A stretch of 64,000 nucleotides of DNA from Aurelia coerulea (GCA_039566865.1 CM076960.1:5518001-5582000), one strand, 5' to 3'; positions 42,001-51,160 are shown, numbered from the stretch's first letter. Numbers and translations: made by a program. The notes: generated from the sequence alone by a model not told the origin.

Positions 42001-44735
42001 TTTAAAATTTTGACTGTGGAATTGATTTCTGCCTTTTAAATTATCATTATTATAATCTACATAAAGTGCTAGGCACCGGGTAGTGTCAACAAATACACGT
42101 TTTTTTTTATTTTGATTTTTGTGTCAAAGATTCCAGTATGTTCTATCTTGAGCTAACACTTTGGCATTCTCCCACGTCATATTCAATTTTGCCAATTGTT
42201 CTTCTACACATTTCAACCAAGTGGTTTTGCGTCGACCCCTGGGCATTCTAACAATTCGTTCTGCTTCTTCCATTGCTATCCTTGCAGGTGTGTTTGCTGG
42301 CATTCGCAATAAGTGACCGATCCATCTGATTCTTGCTGTTTCAATTGTTTTGGACCATTCTATGTAGTTCATACTGGCTTTGAGTTGGTCATTCGATATT
42401 TTTCTGGGCCACCTTATGTTGAGAAGTTTTCTGAGCAGTCTACGTTGATATGCATTTGCTTTTAAAAGGGTTCTCAAAACTAGTGTTACAGATATCTCAT
42501 GATTAGAAAAGGAGAAACATATTATTTGAACTTACAGAAGCTCGCCAAGAACCCACCCATTTTGTAAGAAAATTGTTTGGTTTTTTACTGAATAACGCCT
42601 TGATTTATATGTTTCCCCACATTTAGATCAAAAAGCTTAAAAGATATTGCGTTTGAAAGAGGATGAGGGGCGCTCTTCTTGCGAAAAAGGGGCGCCAAGC
42701 GCAGTTTTCATCATGAAGGGGGCAGTTAACCCATTCGCCCCCTAAATCCACCACGGAAACCGGAAGCCTCTTTAATCAACAGGGACGTATGCGGTATGGT
42801 GTGCGAGTCTTATTGTTGACAAATTAATTCATTAAAAGTTACGCGGACATGACTCGTTAACAGAGGTGGAAAAAGCATCGGAACTTGGGAACATAATTCC
42901 CAGAAATCTTTATGGGTGGAAATATTCGTAGAAAGTTGAAAAGAAGACACGGAAAAATAAGTCTGAAAGACTAAAGTTTGACAGTGCAATCGTACGACAG
43001 ATATGTAACTTTTCCAGAAGATGTTCTTCCATGTTCATTGTTCTTTTCGATTGAAGAAATTTATAAAACAGTTTACCAATCAAACCTCACTGAAAGAATA
43101 AAAAAGATATTAAGTTTTAATCTCCCATTTTCACAAAATCCTTATTTTTGCCAATTTCCAGTAAACTGCTAGCAAGGGCAACAAGCCATGATGAAGGCCA
43201 GGTTGGTTATTTAGCTACTTAGCAACATTTGGATGTTTTTTGGTATATCCGTTAATTTTTTTCTGGATCACCTGCTATGAACTGAGAACAAAGGAGATTT
43301 ATAATTTACTTCTTTTAAAATTTGGCAAACTGTTTTGCGTCATATATCTAGGTTATCAGAAAGGAGAAAACTGTTTTCACCTCTGCTCGTCACACACCCT
43401 ACCCCTTTATCAAATTACTTTGCATGCATTGTTATATTTCTGTTAATAGGGCATCAGTGATGGAGCTTGTGCGCTAGTTCTAGCAAGCGAAGAAGCATGT
43501 AAACAACACAGTCTTACCCCCTTGGCGAGACTCGTATCATATGGAATCGAGGGGGTTGATCCATCGATTATGGGAATTGGCCCTGCACCCTCTATAAGGA
43601 AAGCATTGAAGGCAGCAAAGTTGGAGTTAAAGGATATGTCGTTGGTTGAGGTTAGTTTGTTTTCTGTGTGCCGGGTGACTAAGAAAACTGCCTCCCCCCT
43701 GTTTGAAACATCATGATAGCTAAAATCTAAAAGCTAAAAGATTAGTAGCTAACATCTTAATAGCTAGACCCCGTTTACACGATGCCGGTACGAAATGAAT
43801 ACGGCATGAAACTGTGCCGTATTGGCCTCTCGTTTACACTATGCCGGCATAGTTTTTACTAGACTTGCCCCATGTCTATTTCGTCAACTGTAATAAGTCT
43901 ACCGGAAAGTATATTACGAAACACTTTTCCTTTTCGCTGGTCACTTCAATTTTGTTTGACGAAGTTTTTTTGACGAAATAGACTTGGGGCAAGTCTAAGT
44001 TGTTACTTGAATACGGCACGAAATGAATACGACATGCTAACTGGCTTCGTCGCTCAACCGGCATAGTGTAAATGGCTTCCGGAACGTTTTGTTCTAAACT
44101 AACTTTGGCATTGCAGTATTTATATGTTTTTGAAAGGATATGCGATAGGAACAATCTAAACAAAAAGTACCATATATGCCAAACCGACTTAGGAAAATCA
44201 AGGTGACCAATAAAAGGAATATTCAATTTTTGAAGGACTACAAGATAGTAGAAAACAAGAGTCTATCAATTTTCGTCGCTCAACCGGCATAGTGTAAAAC
44301 CGCAACTTCGCCTAAACAAAGGTATGTACTCTTATTTCAGGAGACCTTTGCAACTGGTATACTACCTTACATGTGCCTTTTTCTTTGTTGTCGTCCACAT
44401 TAGTGGACCAGTAAGATAGCGACAGCAAAGAGACCACAGAAAGATGTATTCATAAAACATTGAACGGCTCTTTTAATGTAGTGTCCTTGTTGCAGGTAAA
44501 TGAAGCATTTGCACCACAATTCATCAGTGTCGAACGTGAACTCGGTCTTGATCGAGAGATAACAAATGTAAACGGAGGAGCAATCGCCCTTGGTCATCCA
44601 TTAGCCGCATCAGGCGGAAGAATAACTGGGCATTTGGTTCATGAACTACGGAGGCGCAATGCTAGATACGCCGTTGGATCGGCTTGTATTGGAGGTGGAC
44701 AAGGAATCGCTGTGGTTTTAGAAAATATGAAATAG
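26913..44735 (+). CDS. ACAA2: mitochondrial 3-ketoacyl-CoA thiolase, complete, 7 exons
   Basis: Joined exons (26913-27095, 36024-36152, 38018-38134, 39433-39580, 41543-41718, 43450-43650, 44496-44735) give exactly 397 residues, the human ACAA2 length. The enzyme cleaves 3-ketoacyl-CoA with CoA to acetyl-CoA and a shortened acyl-CoA, the last step of mitochondrial beta-oxidation. Catalytic residues keep human numbering: Cys92 (NRLCGS), His352 (ALGHP), Cys382 ([10 protein letters not shown]), and Asn320 in NEAF. All junctions are GT-AG with matching phase. Family members use an uncleaved N-terminal targeting signal, consistent with [15 protein letters not shown]. Residue 95 is Ser where human has Gly. 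ATTAAA at 44801-44806 is a likely poly(A) signal. Introns hold many transposons, but every exon is intact. Confidence 0.96.
27368..27505. mobile_element. 138-bp MITE, CTGCAGAGTATGGCA family
   Basis: Left AGCCAGGTGTGCAGAGTATG, right complement ending CTCTGCAGACTGGCT, with GGAGATCTCG-type inner motifs. Same family as 52360-52514, 52568-52793 and a diverged copy near 52985-53135. Confidence 0.8.
28076..28471 (-). other. unknown ORF with leader-like start, left arm
   Basis: Starts one base after the preceding ORF's stop. It opens with [20 protein letters not shown], which resembles a signal peptide or membrane anchor, then [20 protein letters not shown]. After KSE a good donor (GAG|GTATGT) occurs, so residues beyond it may be intron. 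Identical in the right arm at 35139-35534. Family not recognised. Confidence 0.4.
28473..28802 (-). other. unknown 109-codon ORF, left arm
   Basis: Starts [20 protein letters not shown] and contains a hydrophobic stretch ([17 protein letters not shown]) suggesting one membrane segment. An almost identical frame lies in the right arm at 34808-35137, differing at one residue (Lys versus Asn, in DNRE-TLEACF). I do not recognise the family. Whether it is expressed is unknown. The near-identity of both copies reflects the young duplication rather than proven selection. Confidence 0.4.
30216..31864. other. loop of the inverted duplication, no gene
   Basis: No exon seen. A single end of the GGTGTCTC MITE family lies near 30329. 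Stretches near 31290-31340 and 31640-31790 are partial inverted copies of each other (TCGCAAATTATCA and complement), perhaps another decayed MITE. Confidence 0.5.
31865..32666. mobile_element. 802-bp hAT MITE, 8-bp duplication
   Basis: Left CGTGGTGTAGAGCT and right AGCTCTACACCACTG are terminal inverted repeats. A perfect TTCAAAGG duplication lies at 31857-31864 and 32667-32674. Subterminal GGGGGGCTCAG and CTGAGCCCCCC also pair. An 8-bp duplication plus CAGTGG-type ends indicates hAT. Confidence 0.92.
32907..33454. mobile_element. 548-bp MITE built of a 22-bp minisatellite
   Basis: Ends ACACTATGGAAC and GTTCCATAGCGTG are inverted repeats. The interior is a run of ~22-bp units (GGGTGGGTTATGATCTTATA and variants) that turns round near 33300 into the complementary orientation. 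AGTTTC flanks both sides (32901-32906 and 33455-33460). The left arm of the big duplication shows the uninterrupted site near 30113-30128, so this insertion postdates the duplication. Confidence 0.9.
34808..35137 (+). other. unknown 109-codon ORF, right arm
   Basis: Inverted copy of the frame at 28473-28802, one residue different. Same hydrophobic segment. It lies on the same strand as ACAA2, inside intron 1. Confidence 0.4.
35139..35534 (+). other. unknown ORF with leader-like start, right arm
   Basis: Inverted copy of 28076-28471, sharing the same potential donor near 35337. Function unknown. Confidence 0.4.
36024..36152 (+). CDS. ACAA2: ACAA2 exon 2, active-site cysteine
   Basis: Codons 62-104 after acceptor AACTAG; donor CAA|GTAAGT. 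Contains [10 protein letters not shown] with the acyl-accepting Cys92. A MITE starts only about 12 bp past the donor. Confidence 0.95.
36164..36638. mobile_element. CAAGGCT palindromic MITE beside ACAA2 exon 2
   Basis: Left GTACGAAAATACAAGGC, right complement ending TATTTTTATACAG; GAGGCT lies on both outer sides. The interior matches the family at 18480-18775. An unrelated ~185-bp piece (about 36285-36470) splits it. It starts about 12 bp after the exon 2 donor. Confidence 0.82.
36705..37319. repeat. ~615-bp near-perfect palindrome
   Basis: Left arm 36705-36985 and right arm 37036-37319 are inverted copies, e.g. AAGGGCAGATTTTGTAATAC against its complement near 37293-37312. Probably another MITE. 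Flanks show no obvious duplication. Confidence 0.85.
37320..38017. other. ACAA2 intron 2 remainder
   Basis: Nothing recognised apart from a short direct repeat AATTTAAAACAATT near 37928-37963. It ends in the pyrimidine tract of the exon 3 acceptor. Confidence 0.5.
38018..38134 (+). CDS. ACAA2: ACAA2 exon 3
   Basis: Codons 105-143, acceptor CCTCCAG, donor AGG|GTATGT. Encodes the [11 protein letters not shown] motif conserved in thiolases ([11 protein letters not shown] in human). Confidence 0.95.
38196..38300. mobile_element. single end of a Harbinger-like MITE
   Basis: TAA|GGGCCCCATTCACACTG resembles the termini of the Harbinger-type MITEs elsewhere in the window. I could not find the complementary right end. 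Confidence 0.4.
38997..39348. repeat. ~350-bp palindromic element with B-box-like words
   Basis: Left TCTATCAGCCAAAGGCTAAC and right complement near 39310-39330 pair. The inner parts also pair and contain CGTTCGATTCTGG on one strand and GGTTCGATTCTGATC on the other. These resemble the B box of tRNA promoters, but there is no cloverleaf. Between ACAA2 exons 3 and 4. Confidence 0.7.
39433..39580 (+). CDS. ACAA2: ACAA2 exon 4
   Basis: Codons 144-193 (phase 1 at the end), acceptor TTTTAG, donor CAAG|GTATGA. Encodes [20 protein letters not shown] and the ALQSQQRW motif of the loop domain. Confidence 0.95.
39795..40384. mobile_element. 590-bp MITE, GGTGTCC family
   Basis: TA|CCATGTGTCCCA at left and TTTTTGGGACACCCGG|TA at right. 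The inner halves are long inverted copies (for example AACCAGAGCTTTGACTTT against AAAGCTAAAGCTCTGGTT). A run of G lies at 40081-40092. Confidence 0.8.
40385..41542. other. ACAA2 intron 4 remainder
   Basis: No exon, RNA gene or clear repeat seen. Confidence 0.5.
41543..41718 (+). CDS. ACAA2: ACAA2 exon 5
   Basis: Completes the split codon, then [13 protein letters not shown] through GTVSAGNAS; acceptor GTGTAG, donor TCG|GTAAGT. Covers the [11 protein letters not shown] segment and the GTVSAGNAS motif. Confidence 0.95.
42118..42480 (-). mobile_element. LINE C-terminal fragment
   Basis: Minus strand encodes 117 residues typical of the C-terminal tail of RT-bearing LINEs: [17 protein letters not shown], then [13 protein letters not shown], then [16 protein letters not shown]. 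No RT catalytic motifs are included, so the element is truncated. Within ACAA2 intron 5. Confidence 0.8.
42863..42900. mobile_element. single hAT-type end
   Basis: CAGAGGTGGAAAAAGCATCG equals the terminus of the hAT MITE at 48052. No partner end recognised. Confidence 0.45.
43450..43650 (+). CDS. ACAA2: ACAA2 exon 6
   Basis: Codons 252-318, acceptor TTAATAG, donor GAG|GTTAGT. Starts [16 protein letters not shown] and holds [13 protein letters not shown]. Confidence 0.95.
43767..44302. mobile_element. ~536-bp MITE with GTTTACAC ends
   Basis: Left GACCCCGTTTACACGATGCC and right CAACCGGCATAGTGTAAAAC are diverged inverted repeats, with internal repeats of GTTTACACTATGCCGGCATA. Resembles the Harbinger-like group. 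It contains the element at 43860-43997. Confidence 0.7.
43860..43997. mobile_element. 138-bp MITE whose ends are self-complementary
   Basis: Left TAGACTTGCCCCATGTCTAT, right complement ending GGGGCAAGTCTA. Each end is also a hairpin by itself (AGACTTG with CAAGTCT). TTTCGTCA / TGACGAAA extend the pairing. A related end lies near 48650-48665. Confidence 0.75.
44496..44735 (+). CDS. ACAA2: ACAA2 exon 7, catalytic His and second Cys, stop
   Basis: Codons 319-397 plus TAG, acceptor TTGCAG. Carries NEAF (Asn320), [12 protein letters not shown] (His352) and [10 protein letters not shown] (Cys382). Confidence 0.96.
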   Translation, partial: VNEAFAPQFISVERELGLDREITNVNGGAIALGHPLAASGGRITGHLVHELRRRNARYAVGSACIGGGQGIAVVLENMK

Positions 44736-44800
44736 GTATTCGAAAACAGAAAATGAATTTTTAGGTATAAGGAATAGCGAGATATAAAATGAAATTCTTT

Positions 44801-44806
44801 ATTAAA
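44801..44806 (+). terminator. likely ACAA2 poly(A) signal
   Basis: ATTAAA 66 bp after the stop codon, the commonest variant of AATAAA. No AATAAA is nearer. Confidence 0.5.
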
Positions 44807-46009
44807 TGTTTTGGATATTTCCTATCTTTCTCGTTAGGACTTTTGTTGTGGTGTGTCACTGAATTTACGCTAGCAGGAGTTCCAATGCTTTATAGAGGTT
44901 GGTGTAAAATTCTATGACCTATTTCTTTGAATTGAATTGCTTCAAAGGAACTTTGGCTGTTCCGCTAATTCTACCGTTGGACCTTCTTTTAATCTTCAAT
45001 ATTTTGAAAATTAGACTGTTTTTCTTCTTTTTTAAGAATTCAAACATAGGACTCAAATCTTTAAAAGGGTCGGTGTAAAATTCTGTTGCAGTTTTCTTTG
45101 AAATAAATAGCTTGGAAGGAACTTAGGGTTTTTTGCTGTAAATCTGCCGTGGCAATTTATTGATATCTTCATTAGTTTCAACATGGCAGCATTTATTAAA
45201 TTTGAGGCTATGATGTCATCAAATTTCTAAATCCCAAACTAGAAAAGCTACAGATTTCTGGTTGGCACCATGTTGTAGGCCTTCATAAGCCATGGTTTTC
45301 TTTAAGGTTATACAATGTTCCTCAATTAGTTCAGGATATACGATGATTTAAACTTTTTCAAAATTTTCGATGAATTTTTTCAAAAATAGTTAAATTGCCG
45401 CCATTTTGAAAAAAATCTAAGATATCAGAAAATTTCCACGGCAGATTTACAGGAAAGGAACATAAGCTCCTTTTAAGCCATGCAATTAAAAAAAAAATTA
45501 ATTAAGATTTTACACCGACCTTTTTGATGATTTGAAGAGGGGTACTTCGGGGGGTCCCAATACCGCAATACCGCACGAAAAAGACATCAAATACCGCAAT
45601 ACCGCACCCAAAAATAGCAAAATACCGCAAACGCTAGAAAACTAAAAACATCGCTGTTAATACAGTATACCGGTCTGTAGCAGTTTGATTCCGACCTAAA
45701 TCCACCTTCCTTCATCAAAATTTGTAGTTTGGTCTATTAGCTAGATCGTAGTTAGAGATTTTACAGACAAAACTGTGACGTGAGAACGGCGGGAAAAGTT
45801 TCATTGATGTGCTTTCAGTAAAACTGCATTGACAGCAGAAATTACGAAGATGTAGAACATATCAATTCTTTTTTAATATCGATTCTGCTACACAAGGGCT
45901 GACTTTTTCGCGAATACCAGATAAAAAGTTTATTCTGGCTGAAGCTTTTTTTACCCATTTCCAAATGTCGGTGTGGGTTCAGATGGTTATCAAAATCTAC
46001 TTGTATGAT

Positions 46010-46560
46010 TTTGTCTCATGAATAGTTTGATTGTAGATTTTGATGTCCACGTTTGGCTGTTTGGACAACTTTTGATGTGATCCATATAGCACAAATTCAG
46101 TTTTACCTTTTTTCAAGTTAAATGAACAAGTTATTTTCATGAAGCCAGTCTGCAACTTTTTGCAGTTCACTGTTAAGTAACTGTTGTATTTCAATTGAGT
46201 TCTGTTGTATTTCAATTGAGTTCTTCCTTGCACAATATAAAACAGTATCGTCGGCATATAATATAATGCCAGCATCAGTGAGCGGAATATGGATTGCGTT
46301 GATTATCAGCCCAAAGAGAAGGGACCCCAGGATGGATCCTTGTGGTATACCGCATGTAACGTTTTCTTCGCATGAGCTGGTGTTATCAAATATTTAGTAT
46401 TGTATCCTATTAAAGAAATAATCACCTATCCATTGTAATTCCACATCATCTATACCATAACTTGGCAATTTTTCCAGCAAGGTTGCATGACGTACTGTGT
46501 CGAAGGCTTTACGAAGGTCAATATATAGACAGCACCACTAAGTAGCCCTTTTTCAACGTT
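46010..46560 (-). mobile_element. LINE RT fragment inside the nest
   Basis: Minus strand reads GIPQGSILGSLLFGLIINAI (motif B) then LYADDTVLYCARKNSIEIQ (motif C). Upstream pieces include DTVRHATLLEKLPSYGIDDV. Frames are broken by stops. Non-LTR type. Confidence 0.85.
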
Positions 46561-46586
46561 CTGTCTAAACTTTTCTGACAGTAAGG

Positions 46587-47004
46587 CAGGGCCGAAGCCA
46601 GTGGGGGGGCTGGGGGCGGAGCGCCCCCCCCCAGAAGGCCATTTATCGGAAATTTCACTCCACTTGTCGGATTTTTGTTGTTTTTACAGGCCCACATTTA
46701 GAAGATTTTACTGGGAAAATGATGCAAAGAACATGAATTTATTGACTTTCGAGGATAAATTTTGATATGAATTTTTGAATCTACAGCATTTTTTTCTTCA
46801 TATTGACCAATTTTGAAGGCTCCAACCTTGACACTACAAAATAATTCCAAAATCTAATCATTAAAGGAGCACATCAGTCCTTTCGTGCATGTTTTAACGG
46901 ATCTTCCCAAAATTGGGGTTGTTGCTGTTGTTGTTGTTGATTTTATAGCATCGGAAAATTTTGGTTCTTTGCCCCCCTAAGAATTAAGGCTGGTATCGGG
47001 CCTG
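46587..47004. mobile_element. 418-bp hAT MITE
   Basis: Ends CAGGGCCGAAGCCAG and CTGGTATCGGGCCTG with flanking 8-mers CAGTAAGG (46579-46586) and CAGTGAGG (47005-47012), one mismatch. GGGGGGG near the left pairs with CCCCCC near the right. Confidence 0.85.
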
Positions 47005-47650
47005 CAGTGAGGTAACTGCATGTTGCGTAGATCTCCCTTGTCTAAACACAAACTGATGTAGGCACAATAGGCTATTCGATTCAAGGTACTGGGACAGTTG
47101 ATTATAAATGATCTTCTAGATAACTTTTGATAGAGCAGGAATTACCGTGATAGGCGTAAAGTTGTCCAACATTGTCGGATTGCCTGATTTGAAAATATGG
47201 GTGATTTCCTATATCTAAAGTTTTGAGTCGTGCAAATATTTTGATTCTTTTTCTTCAGATAAGAATGTTGCGTGCTCTTCTCCGCAGGCACCTTTTCAAG
47301 GTTGAGCAGGTGGAGCAGGCACAAGGAGAGAGGGATAAGGGACCACCCTCTTCTTCGTTTTTCTTTCCTCTATCAGTTCGTCTCGAAGATGCTTTCTTCT
47401 TCAACAGGAAAATGGCACTGCATGAAGTTTGGATGTTAGTTTTCGTACAATACCGCATACCGCGCTGTGAAAGCTCGATACCGCAATACCGCAAGTTTTT
47501 TCAGTCATTACCGCAATACCGCACAAAATTTACCCCCGATACCGCAATACCGCAAACCCCGAAGTACTCCTCTTTGAAAGATTTGAGTCCCATGCTAAGA
47601 ATTCAAGAATATTTGGAAAAAGCGTAAACCATCGTAATTTCTAAATCTTA

Positions 47651-48043
47651 TCAGGAATCACAGAACGATTTTCAAGAAAGACTCTGTTTATAAATGTCTA
47701 CAAGGTGTCTCACAAAACATGTGCGCCGTTTGAGTGACTGCTGCTCCAATTTACCCATTGTTACGGTTATTAATAGAAGAGACTTTAGCTTAAAGGTTGG
47801 CACCGAGTTTGAGTTTTTCTGATAAATAGTCGCTGATTTTTGGAGCAAGAAAGTCAAAATTATTGGCTGCCTCGAAACCAGACGATTCATTATTCTCCAT
47901 CATGGTAAAAACAAAGATATTGATTCAACAAATTTACCCTTGCCTGGTTTTTTGATGTCCAGAAGAGAAAACATATAGTCATACGGTAAATTGGATTTTG
48001 TGATAACCAGGAATATTTAACTTATCTATGGTTGTTAGGAATA
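47651..48043. other. intergenic, one MITE end
   Basis: Nothing recognised except an end of the GGTGTCTC family near 47702 (TACAAGGTGTCTCAC). Confidence 0.5.
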
Positions 48044-48051
48044 GTGCTGTG

Positions 48052-48504
48052 CAGAGGTGGAAAAAGTGCGTGAAGCCACGACGCAGCTTCGCAGGAAGCT
48101 GGTTTGTCTGGAAGGAAGAAAAGGGGAGGAAAGAGAGAAAGCAGAATAGAAGGAAGGAAAGAAAGGAGACGATGAAGGGAGGAATGAAGAAATGACAGGA
48201 AAGAGGTTGTAAAAAAGGATGGAAAGAAAAAGGAGAGGAGGAAGAAAGGATGGAAGGAAGATTGGATGACAAAGAACAAGACAGGAAGGACTAAAGGAAG
48301 GAAAGAATAGAATCGATGTTTGGATACTACTGCTCTTTTCATTTACAATTTCGTGATCCAAGGAAACTTTAAAAGTAATATTAGTTCCTAGTGGATTATC
48401 GACTACACTGAAACTTCGGACTGCAGAAAATTGATAAAACAATGGAAGGAAGAATTTTGGTTTGGCGTTCCTTCGCAGGAAGGCAAATATTTTTTCCACC
48501 ACTG
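48052..48504. mobile_element. 453-bp hAT MITE with purine tract
   Basis: Ends CAGAGGTGGAAAAAG and TTTTTTCCACCACTG; perfect duplication GTGCTGTG at 48044-48051 and 48505-48512. The interior 48110-48310 is a nearly pure GGAAGGAAA tract. The open minus-strand frames over it are compositional. Confidence 0.92.
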
Positions 48505-48965
48505 GTGCTGTGCAATGCAAGTGCTGCTGCTTCTCAAAATTGACGAAGTCCTTTTAAACCAATATAATAGTCTTGCGTTGCGCTCAGCAGACTGCCTGGT
48601 TAGCATTTTTGAGTTACTACTCCCAAATGTGTTTCCTGCAAGCTATTAGACTTGCTCCAAGTCTATTCAGTGGACTATCAGCAGTAAAAGAATATAATTT
48701 CTGGTGCGGGGCGTAAGCTACTTAGGTGACGCTGCGAAGGAGAAACAAGAACCCCCGCATATCTAGCAAGCAATGAGGTTAAAGTAAATGAACGGAGATA
48801 TAGCGACATGATCTAAACATAGCACAAAAGAACGGCAGACGCCACTGTTGTTTTATAATAGGTTATATTTAGACTGACCCAGTCCCCCAAGCTAAGCTGC
48901 TTTTAACTCTGTTTATTTTCTTTAACTACGGAGATACATACATACATCATTTATTTTAGGCAGGT

Positions 48966-49133
48966 CAGAGACGTAGGAACTGGGGGGGCATTGGGGGCAC
49001 GTGCCCCCCCAAGATTTTGAAATAAACAAAGAAGTGCCCTTTTTGTTTTCAGCAAATGCCCCTTTAGCTTAATGGAAAAAGTGCCCTCGAAGTGTCGTGC
49101 CCCTCCAAGTTTGAGATGCTTCCTACGTCCCTG
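48966..49133. mobile_element. 168-bp hAT MITE
   Basis: Ends CAGAGACGTAGGAAC and TTCCTACGTCCCTG; perfect duplication AGGCAGGT at 48958-48965 and 49134-49141. GGGGGCACGTGCCCCC forms an inner palindrome. Confidence 0.92.
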
Positions 49134-49802
49134 AGGCAGGTTGCTAAATAAGCAGCACATGGCTGATGTGGACCTGCACCTATTTCTAAAGTATATTATC
49201 TAAAGTAAATATTAAGTATAAAGTATAAGTGTTGAGTCTAATCTCTAACTAAGAGTTTAAATATCAATTTCCAAAACTAAATTTAAGAATATTAAATATC
49301 GACCAACAAAAGTGATAAGATATCGTGGGTATAAATTGGTAAAACCCTTTTTCAGCCAAAATAAATATCCTCTAATAGTAAATATAATCATTCTTCTTAT
49401 AAACTCTTCTCGTTTTGAAACAACCATTCATTTTGACTTTCTTTCTCAATAAATCAGGAACAACTTGTCAGATTTACTCAAACTCGTTGCCAAATTCTAA
49501 GTTGAAATGAATCTCTTCAATTCAAAAGGCTAAAACGCAGGAAAATTGGATGTACGTCTGCTTCACACAGCCATTCAAACACTCAAACGGCGCACATGCT
49601 TTTTGGGACATCATATACAGCATGGCATCGTTATGATTTAGAAGAAGATTTTCCATGCTCGATTTGTTGGGGAGATGAACCTTCGTAAGTCCGGTGAATT
49701 TTGCGTGACGTCGTTTTTGAGTCATTGGAACATGCGCAGTAAGGTTTTATGAAGCGCGGGAATTTCAAAATTGAATGTTGGTCAGGAGTGAAAGTTCGAG
49801 TA

Positions 49803-49853
49803 ATGGCGGCGGCAGGAGCAAGAGAGCTGCGGTGTGGTTACAGCACACAAATG
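49803..49853 (+). CDS. possible short first coding exon
   Basis: ATGGCGGCGGCAGG opens 17 codons (MAAAGARELRCGYSTQM) ending at a fair donor ATG|GTAAAG. The upstream 80 bp is CpG-richer than its surroundings and holds a CATGCGCAG motif like an NRF1 half-site. No downstream exon found. Weak call. Confidence 0.25.
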
Positions 49854-50641
49854 GTAAAGAAATGGTATGAAAGCTAACTATGTGTCGTTTTAGTTATCAT
49901 GGTCTTGAATTATACCTCGATTTATTAGCAAGCTGTATGTTTATGCGAATATGACGAAAAGATACCATAAGGCAGGGAAAGGGAATTAGGCCATCAAGAA
50001 GCCTTGAAGTGCAGTACAACCTTGGATATAGGCTTTGGGCCTACTTCGGCCGAGCTCACAATAATGAGTATTTTGTGCAAACAGATGAAGTACTTATCAT
50101 TAACAGAAGCATTTCATAGCAAAGTTTTATTGAACATACTCTCAGGTGCCTTACATCAAGTGAAAAAAATGAGAACTGAATTGAAAATATGCAATAGCTT
50201 GCCGTCATTATAAAGATGACATTTCTTAGAAATGATTTTTCCAAGTACTGAGGTCTCTCAATTTTCATTGATCTGAGAGTTGAATTATTTACAAAGAGTT
50301 ATTAACAAAATATGTGTAGTGGACTGATTTTGTCTGAACTCTAACCATTGATCTGCCTAGCAAGGGTAGCCCTAGGAAGGAGCGGATAGTGCTCCAGCTA
50401 GTGAAGCTCTAATGGGTCAAAGAGTTACACAAGCATCTTCACCACGTCAAGGTCACAGTCCATGAAGATGGCTATTTACAAACTGAACCAAACAGAACCA
50501 TAAGGTCAACAAAATAGAATCCGAACAAACAATTGTGTATAACAATATTTACAATTTATTTACAATTTATTTACAATTCAACAAGTCCACGTGATTTCAT
50601 CCAGTTGCAACAAATCTGATACAAAATCATACCAGCCCCAA

Positions 50642-51160
50642 CTACATATTGTGTGTAGACAACCATTCTTCAAATGTGAACAGGTTGGAAGACTGTGGGT
50701 TGTCAGCAAAGGTTGGCATATTTATATCTTGTGACACATCCATTTCATCTATGTTGCTAATATCCATTTGCCCTAAAGTTATGTTAAAAATATTTTCTCC
50801 TGTCATGTCAACTTCCAAATCCACATCAACTAGATCATTTGCATTACAAAGGGTTTCTTCGGGGTTTACTATTTCATCTGCAATGGATATGTTGGAATAA
50901 TCCCTGTCATCAAATTCATGTTCCTGACAAAGCAACATTGTATCTACCTCACTCATTACGATTTGGGAGCCTAATTCAGATGTTTGAATTGCATTTCTAT
51001 TCAACTTTGGCTTCAAACCACCTTTGCAAACTTCAAATCCAAATTCTAAAGGGTCCAAGTAAGAGATGTTGTTTTCAAAAATTTGATTATATTCAGAAGC
51101 CTGAAATAATGCTCTTGCAAAGATCTCATCAAGAGTTTCACTGTGATAAACAGTGGACAA
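50642..51160 (-). CDS. possible last exon of an unknown acidic protein
   Basis: About 172 codons open on the minus strand, rich in Asp, Glu, Asn and Ile (for instance DLVDVDLEVDMTGENIFNIT), with no low-complexity DNA behind it. It ends FTFEEWLSTHNM. Two AATAAA signals (complement TTTATT at 50555-50560 and 50566-50571) lie 70-90 bp past the stop, as in a true 3' exon. The frame extends a few codons above 51160 to a possible acceptor ATGCAG near 51180, which has a poor pyrimidine tract. No family recognised. It could be a host gene or a transposon protein. Confidence 0.45.
   Translation of the reverse strand: MSTVYHSETLDEIFARALFQASEYNQIFENNISYLDPLEFGFEVCKGGLKPKLNRNAIQTSELGSQIVMSEVDTMLLCQEHEFDDRDYSNISIADEIVNPEETLCNANDLVDVDLEVDMTGENIFNITLGQMDISNIDEMDVSQDINMPTFADNPQSSNLFTFEEWLSTHNM

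Larger units (their letters stand above)
45537..47572. mobile_element. third layer: GTACTTCGGGG transposon
   Basis: Ends GAGGGGTACTTCGGGG and CCCCGAAGTACTCCTC, followed inward by many ATACCGCA repeats at both sides. TTTGAA lies on each side (45531-45536 and 47573-47578), a possible 6-bp duplication. It carries a LINE fragment and a hAT MITE. A reverse-orientation fragment lies at 12777-13090. Confidence 0.8.
45044..47596. mobile_element. second layer: MITE of the CATAGG family with 10-bp duplication
   Basis: Ends CATAGGACTCAAATCTTT and AAAGATTTGAGTCCCATG; perfect duplication AAGAATTCAA at 45034-45043 and 47597-47606. About 500 bp of its own sequence (45044-45536) matches the Penelope-disrupting MITE at 4303-4814. 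The rest is a third element inserted in its right terminal repeat. Confidence 0.9.
44880..47650. mobile_element. oldest layer: diverged 10-bp-TSD MITE, split
   Basis: 44880-45043 matches the left half of the MITE at 57398-57905 (shared GACCTATTTCTTT, TTCTACCGTTGGAC and TTTCTTCTTTT). The match resumes at 47607-47650 (ACCATCGTAATTTCTA). The piece between is a later insertion of a relative. Confidence 0.8.

Noticed and set aside
42124..42477. host gene encoding a 117-residue basic protein
   Set aside because: The [12 protein letters not shown] and [16 protein letters not shown] patterns are those of a LINE C-terminus.
48022..48520. long minus-strand ORFs rich in Phe, Leu, Ser, Pro
   Set aside because: They are the translation of the GGAAGGAAA purine tract inside a hAT MITE.
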